From CAYXVU01 sp964468725 (GTDB lineage Bacteria > Acidobacteriota > Blastocatellia > UBA7656), in NCBI GenBank assembly GCA_964468725.1, contig CAYXVU010000191.1:1-11909 (forward strand): DNA of 11,909 nucleotides. The letters run 5' to 3'. The translations under genes were made by a program, and so were the position numbers. The notes beneath the pieces were generated by a model. The model searched no databases, was not told the origin of the DNA, and saw only the letters and a list, made by a program, of their open reading frames with translations. Positions 1-6,875 of this stretch are shown here, in pieces; position 1 is the first letter of the stretch; every line of letters starts with the position of its first letter.

Positions 1-2
1 GG

Positions 3-869
3 GGGTTGTTGCAACCTGCCGCTGACGGACTCAAATTCATCTTCAAAGAAGACATCATCCCGCTCGAAGCCAACCGCCTCCTCTATGTGCTGGCGCCGAC
101 CGTCTTGCTCATCCCGGCCTTGATGACCTTCATCGTCATCCCGTATGGCAGCGAAGTCGTCCTCTTCGGTCGCACCATCAAGCTGCACGTTACCCACTTG
201 GATGTCGGCTTGTTATACGTTTTGGCGCTCGGTTCAATCGGCGTTTATGGACTCGCATTGGCGGGATGGTCATCGAATAACAAGTTTTCGTTAATGGGCG
301 GATTGCGCGCCAGCGCGCAGATGATTAGCTACGAGCTATCGCTTTCGCTGTCGATCATCGGCGTGTTGATTCAAGCCGGGACGCTCGATTTAACCGGCAT
401 CGTCGAAGCGCAAAGCGGCTGGTACGGACTGAAATGGAACGTCATCACCTATCAACCGCTCGGTTTTCTGATCTTCTTCATCGCGGCGCTGGCAGAGACT
501 AATCGCATCCCCTTCGATCTGCCGGAAGCCGAAGCCGAACTCGTCGCCGGATATCACACGGAATACTCCTCGATGAAGTTCGCCATGTTCTTCATGGCCG
601 AATATACCAACATGATTACAGCGTCTTCGATGGCGACGACGCTGTTTTGGGGCGGCTGGCAAGGGCCGGGGGTGGCTGAGTACCCGCTCTTGAGTCTCGT
701 TTACTTTGTAACGAAAGTCTTCGCCTTTCTCTTGTTGTTCATCTGGATTCGTTCGACGTTGCCGCGCTTTCGTTACGATCAACTGATGCGCTTCGGTTGG
801 AAAGTGCTGCTGCCGCTGGCCATTTTGAACATTGTCATCACGGCGACGATTGCCTTGTTTGTGAGTTAG
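3..869 (+). CDS. nuoH: NADH-quinone oxidoreductase subunit H (NuoH), 5' end cut by window start
   Basis: This is the membrane subunit of complex I that forms much of the quinone chamber and links the peripheral arm to the proton-pumping arm. The visible protein starts at a typical NuoH position, G-L-L-Q-P-A-A-D-G-L-K-F, which lies roughly 50 residues into the family, so the real start is upstream of the window; the TTG at position 6 is not the start. Diagnostic stretches are AGWSSNNKFSLMGGLRASAQ (about residues 86-105 of the visible part) and the acidic quinone-site loop AETNRIPFDLPEAEAELVAG followed by YHTEYSSMKFAMFF. The C-terminal half carries GGWQGPG, RSTLPRFRYDQLMRFGWK and a last hydrophobic helix, as in the family. 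Several hydrophobic segments indicate an inner-membrane protein. The stop codon is followed after 2 nt by a short frame resembling the start of nuoI, but no intact nuoI follows. Confidence 0.97.
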   Translation, partial: GLLQPAADGLKFIFKEDIIPLEANRLLYVLAPTVLLIPALMTFIVIPYGSEVVLFGRTIKLHVTHLDVGLLYVLALGSIGVYGLALAGWSSNNKFSLMGGLRASAQMISYELSLSLSIIGVLIQAGTLDLTGIVEAQSGWYGLKWNVITYQPLGFLIFFIAALAETNRIPFDLPEAEAELVAGYHTEYSSMKFAMFFMAEYTNMITASSMATTLFWGGWQGPGVAEYPLLSLVYFVTKVFAFLLLFIWIRSTLPRFRYDQLMRFGWKVLLPLAILNIVITATIALFVS

Positions 870-871
870 AC

Positions 872-934
872 GTGGCGAAGGCAGCAGGTTGGAAAGGATT
901 CGCAAAGTCTGTAAAGTTGTTCGCAGGTGAATGA
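872..934 (+). pseudogene. Possible truncated 5' end of nuoI
   Basis: A GTG-initiated frame of 20 codons begins 2 nt after the nuoH stop, exactly where nuoI normally starts in a nuoHIJKLMN operon, and ends at a TGA at 932-934. It reads in part GWKGFAKSVKLF, a basic amphipathic stretch of the kind found at the N-terminus of NuoI proteins before the conserved K-G-(M/L)-x-x-T segment. None of the ferredoxin-like CxxCxxCxxxCP motifs of NuoI is present anywhere between nuoH and nuoJ. What is seen is the frame, its position and the absence of nuoI; that it is a relic of nuoI is inference. It could equally be spacer DNA that is open by chance. There is no clear ribosome-binding site in front of the GTG. 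Confidence 0.25.
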
Positions 935-936
935 TT

Positions 937-1218
937 ATGATGGCAGCAAGCGAACATTGTTACATCGTAACCGATGATGAAATCCTTAGCGGCGAGCCGA
1001 TCATCAAAGGAACCCGCACGCCTGTGCGCGCGATTGTCGAGCTTTGGCGACTGGGTGTAGCGATTGAAGAAATCCCTTCGCGCCTGCCGCATTTGAGGTT
1101 GGCGCAGGTCTTTGACGCACTGAGTTATTACGACGACCATCAAGCGGAAATTGACGAACACATCGAGCGTAATCGCATTCCTGATGACCTGCTTGACCCA
1201 CTCGTAAAAAACTTATGA
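937..1218 (+). CDS. DUF433 family protein, predicted antitoxin
   Basis: A small protein of about 93 residues that matches the DUF433 (COG2442) pattern. The core is D-D-E-I-L-S-G-E-P-I-I-K-G-T-R-T-P-V, followed by helices ending in P-H-L-R-L-A-Q-V-F-D-A-L-S-Y-Y, the winged-helix-like DNA-binding layout of this family. Proteins of this type are commonly encoded directly upstream of a DUF5615 PIN-like protein and are predicted to be the antitoxin and autorepressor of the pair. I place the start at the ATG at 937 because AGGTGA at 925-930 is then about 6 nt upstream; ATG at 931 (too close to this site) and at 940 are alternatives in the same frame. The C-terminal part (HQAEIDEHIERNRIPDDLLDP) is acidic and probably contacts the partner. 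The stop overlaps the next start as ATGA, implying translational coupling. It sits in the nuoI slot and is unrelated to respiration. Confidence 0.88.
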   Translation: MMAASEHCYIVTDDEILSGEPIIKGTRTPVRAIVELWRLGVAIEEIPSRLPHLRLAQVFDALSYYDDHQAEIDEHIERNRIPDDLLDPLVKNL

Positions 1219-1562
1219 ATCAACTCTTCATTGAACTCTATCTGGATGAAGATGTTGATGTGCTGATAGCAGATTTGGTACGAGCATCAGGGTTCGAAGG
1301 AATGACGACGCAAGAGGCCAAACAGTTGAGCAAAAGCGATGAAGAGCAAATGGCCTACGCAGTAAGTCAGCAAAAGACAATTTTCACCCATAACCGAAGT
1401 GATTTTGAACGATTAGCAGAAGAATACTTCTCGTCAGAGAAAGAGCATTACGGAATCATCATCGCCGTGCGTCGTCAGCCGTACGAAATTCTACAACGAC
1501 TGTTAGCGATCTTGAATTCCGTAACCGCTGATGAGATAAAAAATCAATTGCGATATATCTGA
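1215..1562 (+). CDS. DUF5615 PIN-like protein, predicted toxin of the pair
   Basis: A 115-residue protein with the DUF5615 (COG4634, PIN-like) layout. An N-terminal strand leads to the acidic L-D-E-D-V motif (residues 10-14), then T-T-Q-E-A, S-D-E-E-Q-M-A-Y-A (about 40-48), and T-I-F-T-H-N-R-S-D-F (about 55-64), where the terminal Asp is the second conserved acidic site. The strand YGIIIAVRR follows. The acidic residues are arranged as in PIN-fold nucleases, so an RNase toxin role is plausible; it is predicted for the family and not demonstrated here. Its ATG overlaps the stop of the DUF433 gene by 4 nt, the normal arrangement of a type II toxin-antitoxin operon. The length is normal and the acidic sites are present, so the gene looks intact. 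Its codons are AT-richer than those of the flanking nuo genes, which suggests acquisition. Confidence 0.87.
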   Translation: MNQLFIELYLDEDVDVLIADLVRASGFEGMTTQEAKQLSKSDEEQMAYAVSQQKTIFTHNRSDFERLAEEYFSSEKEHYGIIIAVRRQPYEILQRLLAILNSVTADEIKNQLRYI

Positions 1563-1583
1563 AATAAAAGTGATGGTAACCCG

Positions 1584-2222
1584 ATGACTTTTGAATTGGA
1601 GCTTGACCAAGCGATACGAAGCGCACAGGCTAGCTTGAAGGAAGCTGGTCTCTTCCAAGACAGCAAAGGTCAAGAAACTCTTTCTGTTCATATTGAAAGA
1701 ATCCGCAGCATGTTCAATGGTGAAACTATTGCCTTCTGTATAGAGCGATTCATCGAAGCTGAACTCGACTTTCAATCATCTGGCAGCCGTGGACTTAGAC
1801 GCATTTCAGAGACGATACCTAGATACGGCGCTTACTACCGCAAGCATCTCCGTTCAATGGATGCAAATGCGCGAATGGAAATTAGCAGATTGATTAGGAA
1901 TCAGCTTCTTACAGGGTATGTGGCTGTTGCTATGTTTAGCGAACATAGCCCAGATGTTGAGGCAGACAATCATAGTGCAGAAGAAATCTATAGGGCTTGG
2001 ATACCTATGATTTATTCAGATGGATATGGTGATACCCTGCTTCAGATCGTATATGCCTGTGGAGCTGATGCAAAAGCATCACATAAGGCATATCTTGCTA
2101 AACACAAAATTAAAGGAGGAGGGCTTTTCTCAACAGATAAATCAGGAATCATACTTTTGTATTATCACCTGGCAGGTGCGGCACTCCGGCTGGCAGAGAA
2201 GGAGCGGCAACCAAAGATGTAA
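1584..2222 (+). CDS. Hypothetical protein downstream of toxin-antitoxin pair
   Basis: A 212-residue protein that I do not recognise. It looks soluble and mostly helical. Residues 1-70 form amphipathic helices (LDQAIRSAQASLKEAG, VHIERIRSMF, FCIERFIEAELDF), followed by a basic stretch (GSRGLRRISETIPRYGAYYRKHL). The middle is acidic (EHSPDVEADNHSAEEIYRAW). Near the C-terminus is a glycine turn (KIKGGGLFSTDKSG), then a hydrophobic helix (IILLYYHLAGAALRLAEKER) that could be amphipathic packing rather than a membrane anchor. No catalytic motif or signal peptide is visible. It starts 21 nt after the DUF5615 stop on the same strand with a poor ribosome-binding site, so it may be part of the same transcript. 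It is among the AT-richest coding stretches in the window: positions 2041-2100 have 25 G/C of 60, against 36 of 60 at 3841-3900 in nuoL. This suggests cargo acquired with the toxin-antitoxin pair. Confidence 0.75.
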   Translation: MTFELELDQAIRSAQASLKEAGLFQDSKGQETLSVHIERIRSMFNGETIAFCIERFIEAELDFQSSGSRGLRRISETIPRYGAYYRKHLRSMDANARMEISRLIRNQLLTGYVAVAMFSEHSPDVEADNHSAEEIYRAWIPMIYSDGYGDTLLQIVYACGADAKASHKAYLAKHKIKGGGLFSTDKSGIILLYYHLAGAALRLAEKERQPKM

Positions 2223-2257
2223 ATCATCGGCTACTAATTTGAATTAAGAAATTAAAA

Positions 2258-2764
2258 ATGGAAAAGGCACTATTCATCATCTTCGCGGTCATCGCTGTTG
2301 CGGCGGCACTCAACATATTGGTGCAGCGCAATCCGCTCTATGGCGCACTGTCTCTCATCGGCACGCTGATCTCCGTCTCGGCCTTGTATCTTACGCTGCG
2401 CGCGCAGTTCATCGCGGTCATTCAAGTCGTCGTCTATGCGGGCGCGATCATGGTCTTGTTCATCTTCGTCATCATGCTGCTCAACCTGCCGAAAGACATT
2501 CCCTTCCTCGATAAGCAAAAGAGTCTGCGCTATCTGGCGATTCCCTGCGCGGCGTTGTTTATCGCCGAAGCTGTCTACGTCATTCGGCAAATCAACATTC
2601 AGAGTTTGCCGCCTGTGACCGGCGGCGCGCAGGCGCTCGGCACGACGTTGAGCATTGGCACGGGGCTGTTTACCAGCTACTTATTGCCCTTTGAGGTCAC
2701 TTCGGTATTGATCCTGATGGCGGTCGTCGGCGCGCTGGTTCTGGCGCGCCGAGAAGATGATTGA
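2258..2764 (+). CDS. nuoJ: NADH-quinone oxidoreductase subunit J (NuoJ)
   Basis: A membrane subunit of complex I, homologous to mitochondrial ND6, which sits between NuoH and the antiporter-like subunits and takes part in the hydrophilic axis. The 168-residue protein has about five hydrophobic segments. The diagnostic third helix reads FIAVIQVVVYAGAIMVLFIF, with the conserved Tyr at residue 60 in the pi-bulge helix. The end of the protein, PFEVTSVLILMAVVGALVLAR, is also typical. The ATG follows an AT-rich stretch with only a weak AAGAA ribosome-binding site, and lies 35 nt after the stop of the unrecognised gene. In a standard operon nuoI would end just before this start; here it does not. 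A 75-nt spacer without a gene separates it from nuoK, which is longer than usual for this pair. Confidence 0.97.
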   Translation: MEKALFIIFAVIAVAAALNILVQRNPLYGALSLIGTLISVSALYLTLRAQFIAVIQVVVYAGAIMVLFIFVIMLLNLPKDIPFLDKQKSLRYLAIPCAALFIAEAVYVIRQINIQSLPPVTGGAQALGTTLSIGTGLFTSYLLPFEVTSVLILMAVVGALVLARREDD

Positions 2765-2839
2765 TCGGTTCGGTATTCGCCGTTTCGCCGGTGCAGTCAG
2801 TCAATTGGCAAGGGATGGCGGACAGAATTCGGAGAAGCT

Positions 2840-3142
2840 ATGGTTCCTCTCTCATGGTATTTAGGGTTGGCGGCGCTGCTCTTCACCATCGGCGCGGTCG
2901 GCGTCTTCATCAAGCGCAATGCCATCAGCATCTTTTTGTGCATCGAGTTGATGCTCAATGCAGCGAACCTGACGCTGGTTTCGCTGTCGAGTTTCTTCAA
3001 TGACCTGAGCGGGCAACTCTTTGTCTTTATCGTGATGGTCGTCGCCGCCGCCGAAGCCGCCGTCGGACTCGCCATCATCATTTCGATCTTCCGCAACCGC
3101 GAATCGCTCAACGTAGATGATGCAGACACGCTAAAACTATGA
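2840..3142 (+). CDS. nuoK: NADH-quinone oxidoreductase subunit K (NuoK)
   Basis: A 100-residue complex I subunit, homologous to ND4L, with three transmembrane helices. The two buried glutamates of the family are both present: Glu36 in CIELMLNAANL and Glu72 in VVAAAEAAVGLAI. They lie in the chain of charged residues that couples quinone reduction to proton translocation. A GGAG ribosome-binding site about 6 nt before the ATG supports this start. The length is the family norm. The stop overlaps the nuoL start as ATGA, so nuoK and nuoL are probably translationally coupled. Confidence 0.97.
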   Translation: MVPLSWYLGLAALLFTIGAVGVFIKRNAISIFLCIELMLNAANLTLVSLSSFFNDLSGQLFVFIVMVVAAAEAAVGLAIIISIFRNRESLNVDDADTLKL

Positions 3143-5145
3143 CGACTTCTTTGCTGGCACCCATTATCTTCGCGCCGCTCATCGGTGCAGCCTTACTCGG
3201 ACTCTTCGGCAAGCGGTGGAGTGAAAAGCTCATCGGCATCATCGCTTGTTCGACGGTTGCCGTCTCTGCGGGGTTTTCCTTCTATGCTTTCTTCTCTCAT
3301 CTGCATCATCTCGAAGCGGGTGAAAAGATTTATCAACCGCTGTTCACATGGATCAGCGTCGGTTCATTTCGCTCGGACTTCTCTCTGTTATTAGACCCGC
3401 TATCGGGCATCTATATCGTCTTTATCACTTTCGTCGCCTTTTGGATTCATGTCTTTGCCACCGGTTACATGCATGGCGAAGAGGGTTACTGGCGATTCTT
3501 CGCCTACTTGAATCTCTTCATGTTCGCCATGCTGACGCTCGTTTTAGCCGATAACTTCCTCTTGATGTTCGTCGGTTGGGAAGGCGTCGGACTCTGTTCC
3601 TACCTGCTCATCGGTTACTACTTCACCAAAGATTTTGCCAACGATGCGGCGAAGAAAGCCTTCATCGTCAACCGCGTCGGCGATTTCGGTTTTGCCATCG
3701 GGGTCATGCTGTTGTTTTTGAAATCCGGTTCGATCTTTTACTTTGACGATGCGACGCGCGGCATAGCGGGCGCATTTGAATGGGCAGCACGGCAAGCAAG
3801 CGAGCCAATCGGATGGGCGACAATCTTCGCGGGCGGACTGACCACTATCGCCGTGCTGATGTTTGTCGGCGCAACCGGAAAGAGCGCGCAGATTCCGCTC
3901 TTTGTATGGCTGCCGGATGCGATGGCCGGGCCGACGCCTGTGAGCGCGCTGATTCACGCGGCGACGATGGTGACGGCGGGCGTCTATATGGTATCGCGCG
4001 CGAGTTCGATTTATGTCAAAGCGCCGACCGCCATGATGATTGTCGCCATTGTCGGAGCGGCGACAGCCTTGTTTGCAGCGACGATTGGATTGGCGCAATG
4101 GGATATTAAAAAGGTGTTGGCCTATTCGACCGTTTCGCAACTCGGTTATATGTTTTTGGCTTGCGGCGTCGGCGCGTTTACGGCAGGCATCTTTCACGTC
4201 TTCACCCATGCGTTTTTCAAAGCCCTGCTCTTCTTAGGTTCGGGATCGGTCATTCATGGCCTGCATCACGAACAAGACATGCGCCGCATGGGCGGGTTGA
4301 AGAAGTATATGAAGTGGACGTTTCTGACGATGGCTGCCGGGTGGATTGCGATTTCAGGGATTCCGCCCTTCGCCGGGTTCTTCAGTAAAGATGAGATTCT
4401 GTTCCAATCCTTTACGACCGAAGCGTTCGGCCATAGCACGTTGCCGAAAGCCCTTTGGGTAATCGGCGCATTGACCGCGCTGCTCACGGCAATCTACATG
4501 ACGCGAATGATGGTCATCACCTTCTGGGGCAAGGAGAGATTTGACGAGCACGCGCATCACTCCGAAGCGCAGAGCCACGATCATCATACTGTGACGCCGC
4601 ACGAGTCACCGATGAGTATGGTCTTGCCGCTTGTCGTGCTTGCCCTCGGCGCAATCGTCGTCGGATTCTTTGGCGTGCCGGAAGGCCTCTCATTCGGTCT
4701 ATTGCCAAACTACTTCGAACATCTGCTAGCGCCCGCCATCGCGCACAGTGGGGCAGGCGAAGCGGTCGCGCCTGCGGCAGATCACAGCACAGAATGGATT
4801 CTCACAGGGGTTTCGACAGTCATCGCAGTTGCGGGTATTGTCATCGGCTGGATTTGGTTCGGTCGCAAACCGCTGTGGCAACCGCCGACGCTGCTCGAAA
4901 ACAAATACTATGTGGATGAAGCCTACGACGCGACGATCATCGCTCCCGTGAAAGCAGCCTCTACGAACCTGCTGTGGAAGGTCATAGACGTGGGCGTCAT
5001 TGATGGAGCCGTCAACGGCGCGGCCAAACTGGCAAGCGCATCGGGCGATTTGTTGCGCCGCTTGCAGACCGGATTGGCGCGCAGCTATGTGGCTATCGTC
5101 ATACTCGGCGCACTGGCCATCATCGGCTATTTCATCTTTCGGTAA
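3139..5145 (+). CDS. nuoL: NADH-quinone oxidoreductase subunit L (NuoL), proton-pumping antiporter-like subunit
   Basis: A 668-residue distal antiporter-like subunit of complex I, homologous to ND5. The key charged residues are present: Glu148 in MFVGWEGVGLCSYLL, Lys248 in GATGKSAQIPLFVWLPDAM, His273 in SALIHAATMVTAG, the lysines in QWDIKKVLAYSTVSQLG (about 324-325), and Lys417-Asp418 in FFSKDEI near the end of the antiporter domain. The C-terminal part has the hydrophilic stretch and final membrane segments expected for the lateral helix that braces the membrane arm. A histidine-rich loop lies at about residues 471-488 (H-A-H-H and D-H-H clusters); such loops occur in many NuoL proteins and need not bind metal. 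It overlaps nuoK by 4 nt and is followed by nuoM after 17 nt. Confidence 0.98.
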   Translation: MTTSLLAPIIFAPLIGAALLGLFGKRWSEKLIGIIACSTVAVSAGFSFYAFFSHLHHLEAGEKIYQPLFTWISVGSFRSDFSLLLDPLSGIYIVFITFVAFWIHVFATGYMHGEEGYWRFFAYLNLFMFAMLTLVLADNFLLMFVGWEGVGLCSYLLIGYYFTKDFANDAAKKAFIVNRVGDFGFAIGVMLLFLKSGSIFYFDDATRGIAGAFEWAARQASEPIGWATIFAGGLTTIAVLMFVGATGKSAQIPLFVWLPDAMAGPTPVSALIHAATMVTAGVYMVSRASSIYVKAPTAMMIVAIVGAATALFAATIGLAQWDIKKVLAYSTVSQLGYMFLACGVGAFTAGIFHVFTHAFFKALLFLGSGSVIHGLHHEQDMRRMGGLKKYMKWTFLTMAAGWIAISGIPPFAGFFSKDEILFQSFTTEAFGHSTLPKALWVIGALTALLTAIYMTRMMVITFWGKERFDEHAHHSEAQSHDHHTVTPHESPMSMVLPLVVLALGAIVVGFFGVPEGLSFGLLPNYFEHLLAPAIAHSGAGEAVAPAADHSTEWILTGVSTVIAVAGIVIGWIWFGRKPLWQPPTLLENKYYVDEAYDATIIAPVKAASTNLLWKVIDVGVIDGAVNGAAKLASASGDLLRRLQTGLARSYVAIVILGALAIIGYFIFR

Positions 5146-5162
5146 CAGAATGCAAGGATTGA

Positions 5163-6770
5163 ATGAATAGTTATCTGCTCACCATTTTGATTCTCTTGCC
5201 GTTGGTCGGCGCGGTCATGATTGGGATGATCGGGCGAGGCGAGCATCCGAATGAAAAGCCTTTGAAGTGGACGGCCTTGATCTTTGCGCTGCTCACCTTT
5301 GCGTTGTCACTTCTCATCCCCTTGCGCTTCGATTCGGCGGGCGGTCTGCAATTCGAAACGAACGTTGCCTGGATCAACGCCTTCGACCTCGGTGTGGGCT
5401 ATCACGTCGGCGTAGACGGTCTGAGCCTCTGGCTCGTCGTGCTGACTACCTTTCTGGTTCCGGTCGCGCTCATCTCGTCGTGGAACTCGATTCATCATCG
5501 CTTGCGCGAATACTTGATCTGTATGTTGGCGCTCGAAACCGGCATGATCGGCGTCTTCGCAGCGATGGATATGTTCCTCTTCTATCTCTTCTGGGAAGTG
5601 ATGTTGGTGCCGATGTACTTTTTGATCGGCGTGTGGGGCGGCGAGCGGAGAATCTATGCGGCAGTGAAGTTCGTTCTCTACACCGTCGTCGGCTCGCTGC
5701 TAATGTTGGCCGCCATCATCGCCGTTTACTATCTGCATGGCAAGACGACGGGCGTCTTCACCTTCGACATGGTGACGATCACCAATCATCTGCGGTCAGG
5801 CGAGTTCGTCTTGTCGCTGCGCGAACAGATATGGTTGTTTTGGGGATTCGCTTTGGCGTTCCTCATTAAAGTGCCGCTCTTCCCTTTTCATACGTGGCTG
5901 CCGGATGCGCACGTCGAAGCGCCAACCGCAGGCTCGGTCATTCTCGCGGGCGTGCTATTGAAGATGGGAACGTATGGCTTGATGCGCTTCAATCTGCCGA
6001 TGTTTCCCGATGCCTCGTTGCAGTATGCGCGGTTGATCTCAATCCTCGCGGTCATCGGCATTATCTACGGCGCATTGGTTGCGATGGTGCAGCCCGATTT
6101 GAAAAAGTTGGTCGCCTATTCGTCAGTCAGCCATCTTGGTTTCGTCGTCTTGGGCATCTTTTCGTTCACCGATCAAGGATTGCAAGGAGCGCTCTATCAA
6201 ATGCTCAATCACGGCGTTTCGACGGGCGCGCTCTTTATGATCGTCGGCATGATTTATGACCGTAGACACACGCGCTTGATCGCTGAATTCGGCGGACTGG
6301 CCAACGTCATGCCGGTCTTTGCGGCGCTCTTTTTAGTCGTCACCCTGTCTTCGATTGCGCTGCCTTTGCTCAACGGTTTTGTCGGCGAGTTTCTGATTCT
6401 CATCGGAACCTACACGTCGTCATTGTTGCCGCACGCCCGTTGGTTCGGCGCACTGGCGGCGCTCGGCATGATCTTATCGGCGGTCTACATGCTGTGGATG
6501 TATCAACGCGTGGTTATGGGCGAGGTCAAGAATAGCCAAAACGAAACGCTCACCGACCTCGATGGCCGGGAGCGCCTCGCGCTCGCGCCGATGATTTTGT
6601 TGATCTTCGTGATGGGCATCTATCCGAGCCTCTTTCTTTCACGCAGTGATAAAGCCATATCTGCGATTCGCGCGCGCGTGCATCCGGCTTCGCAGGTGAA
6701 AGAAGCGACTGCCGAAAAACCAAACGTCTTCGATGGTAAATCGCTTCGTTCATCACAGAGGGCACAATAG
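5163..6770 (+). CDS. nuoM: NADH-quinone oxidoreductase subunit M (NuoM), proton-pumping antiporter-like subunit
   Basis: A 535-residue antiporter-like subunit of complex I, homologous to ND4. The pumping residues are visible: Glu145 in YLFWEVMLVPMYFLIG, Lys236 in FLIKVPLFPFHTWLPDAHVE, Lys267 in GVLLKMGTYGLMRF, and the lysine pair in QPDLKKLVAYSSVSHLG. The motif NGFVGEFLIL near residue 400 carries a conserved Glu. The start has AAGGA about 4 nt upstream. The protein ends with a hydrophilic tail of roughly 40 residues after the last membrane helix, longer than in E. coli and without a recognisable motif. It lies 17 nt after nuoL; a 105-nt spacer separates it from nuoN. Confidence 0.98.
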   Translation: MNSYLLTILILLPLVGAVMIGMIGRGEHPNEKPLKWTALIFALLTFALSLLIPLRFDSAGGLQFETNVAWINAFDLGVGYHVGVDGLSLWLVVLTTFLVPVALISSWNSIHHRLREYLICMLALETGMIGVFAAMDMFLFYLFWEVMLVPMYFLIGVWGGERRIYAAVKFVLYTVVGSLLMLAAIIAVYYLHGKTTGVFTFDMVTITNHLRSGEFVLSLREQIWLFWGFALAFLIKVPLFPFHTWLPDAHVEAPTAGSVILAGVLLKMGTYGLMRFNLPMFPDASLQYARLISILAVIGIIYGALVAMVQPDLKKLVAYSSVSHLGFVVLGIFSFTDQGLQGALYQMLNHGVSTGALFMIVGMIYDRRHTRLIAEFGGLANVMPVFAALFLVVTLSSIALPLLNGFVGEFLILIGTYTSSLLPHARWFGALAALGMILSAVYMLWMYQRVVMGEVKNSQNETLTDLDGRERLALAPMILLIFVMGIYPSLFLSRSDKAISAIRARVHPASQVKEATAEKPNVFDGKSLRSSQRAQ

Positions 6771-6875
6771 CGGGGTGTCGAAGGCGGAGAGACTTCTTGG
6801 TTGCCCTAGTTGCTCTGTAGTCGAAAATTTCCGTGTGCGACAGTTGCACATTGTCCGAATGGCTTAGGTATTGAC

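Noticed and set aside
903..2223. Imperfect repeat CAAAGTCTGTAAA (903-915) and CAAAGATGTAAA (2212-2223) flanking the cassette as a possible target-site duplication
   Set aside because: The copies differ by an indel and a substitution over 13 nt, and no transposase or terminal inverted repeat is present, so chance is the simpler explanation.
3544..4209. Long open frame on the - strand inside nuoL (221 codons)
   Set aside because: It is antisense to an unmistakable NuoL; its translation is Arg/His/Asp-rich with no domain, typical of the antisense shadow of a GC-rich gene.
3139..5145. Histidine-rich loop of NuoL (about residues 471-488) as a metal-binding site
   Set aside because: His-rich loops at this place are seen in many NuoL proteins and no defined metal-site pattern is evident.
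5267..5869. Open + frame inside nuoM (200 codons)
   Set aside because: Shifted-frame shadow of NuoM; arginine-rich, without recognisable domains or a plausible start.
6810..6875. TTG-initiated 22-residue extension of NuoN
   Set aside because: The added residues are polar and cysteine-containing, unlike NuoN N-termini; ATG at 6876 places the first membrane helix correctly.
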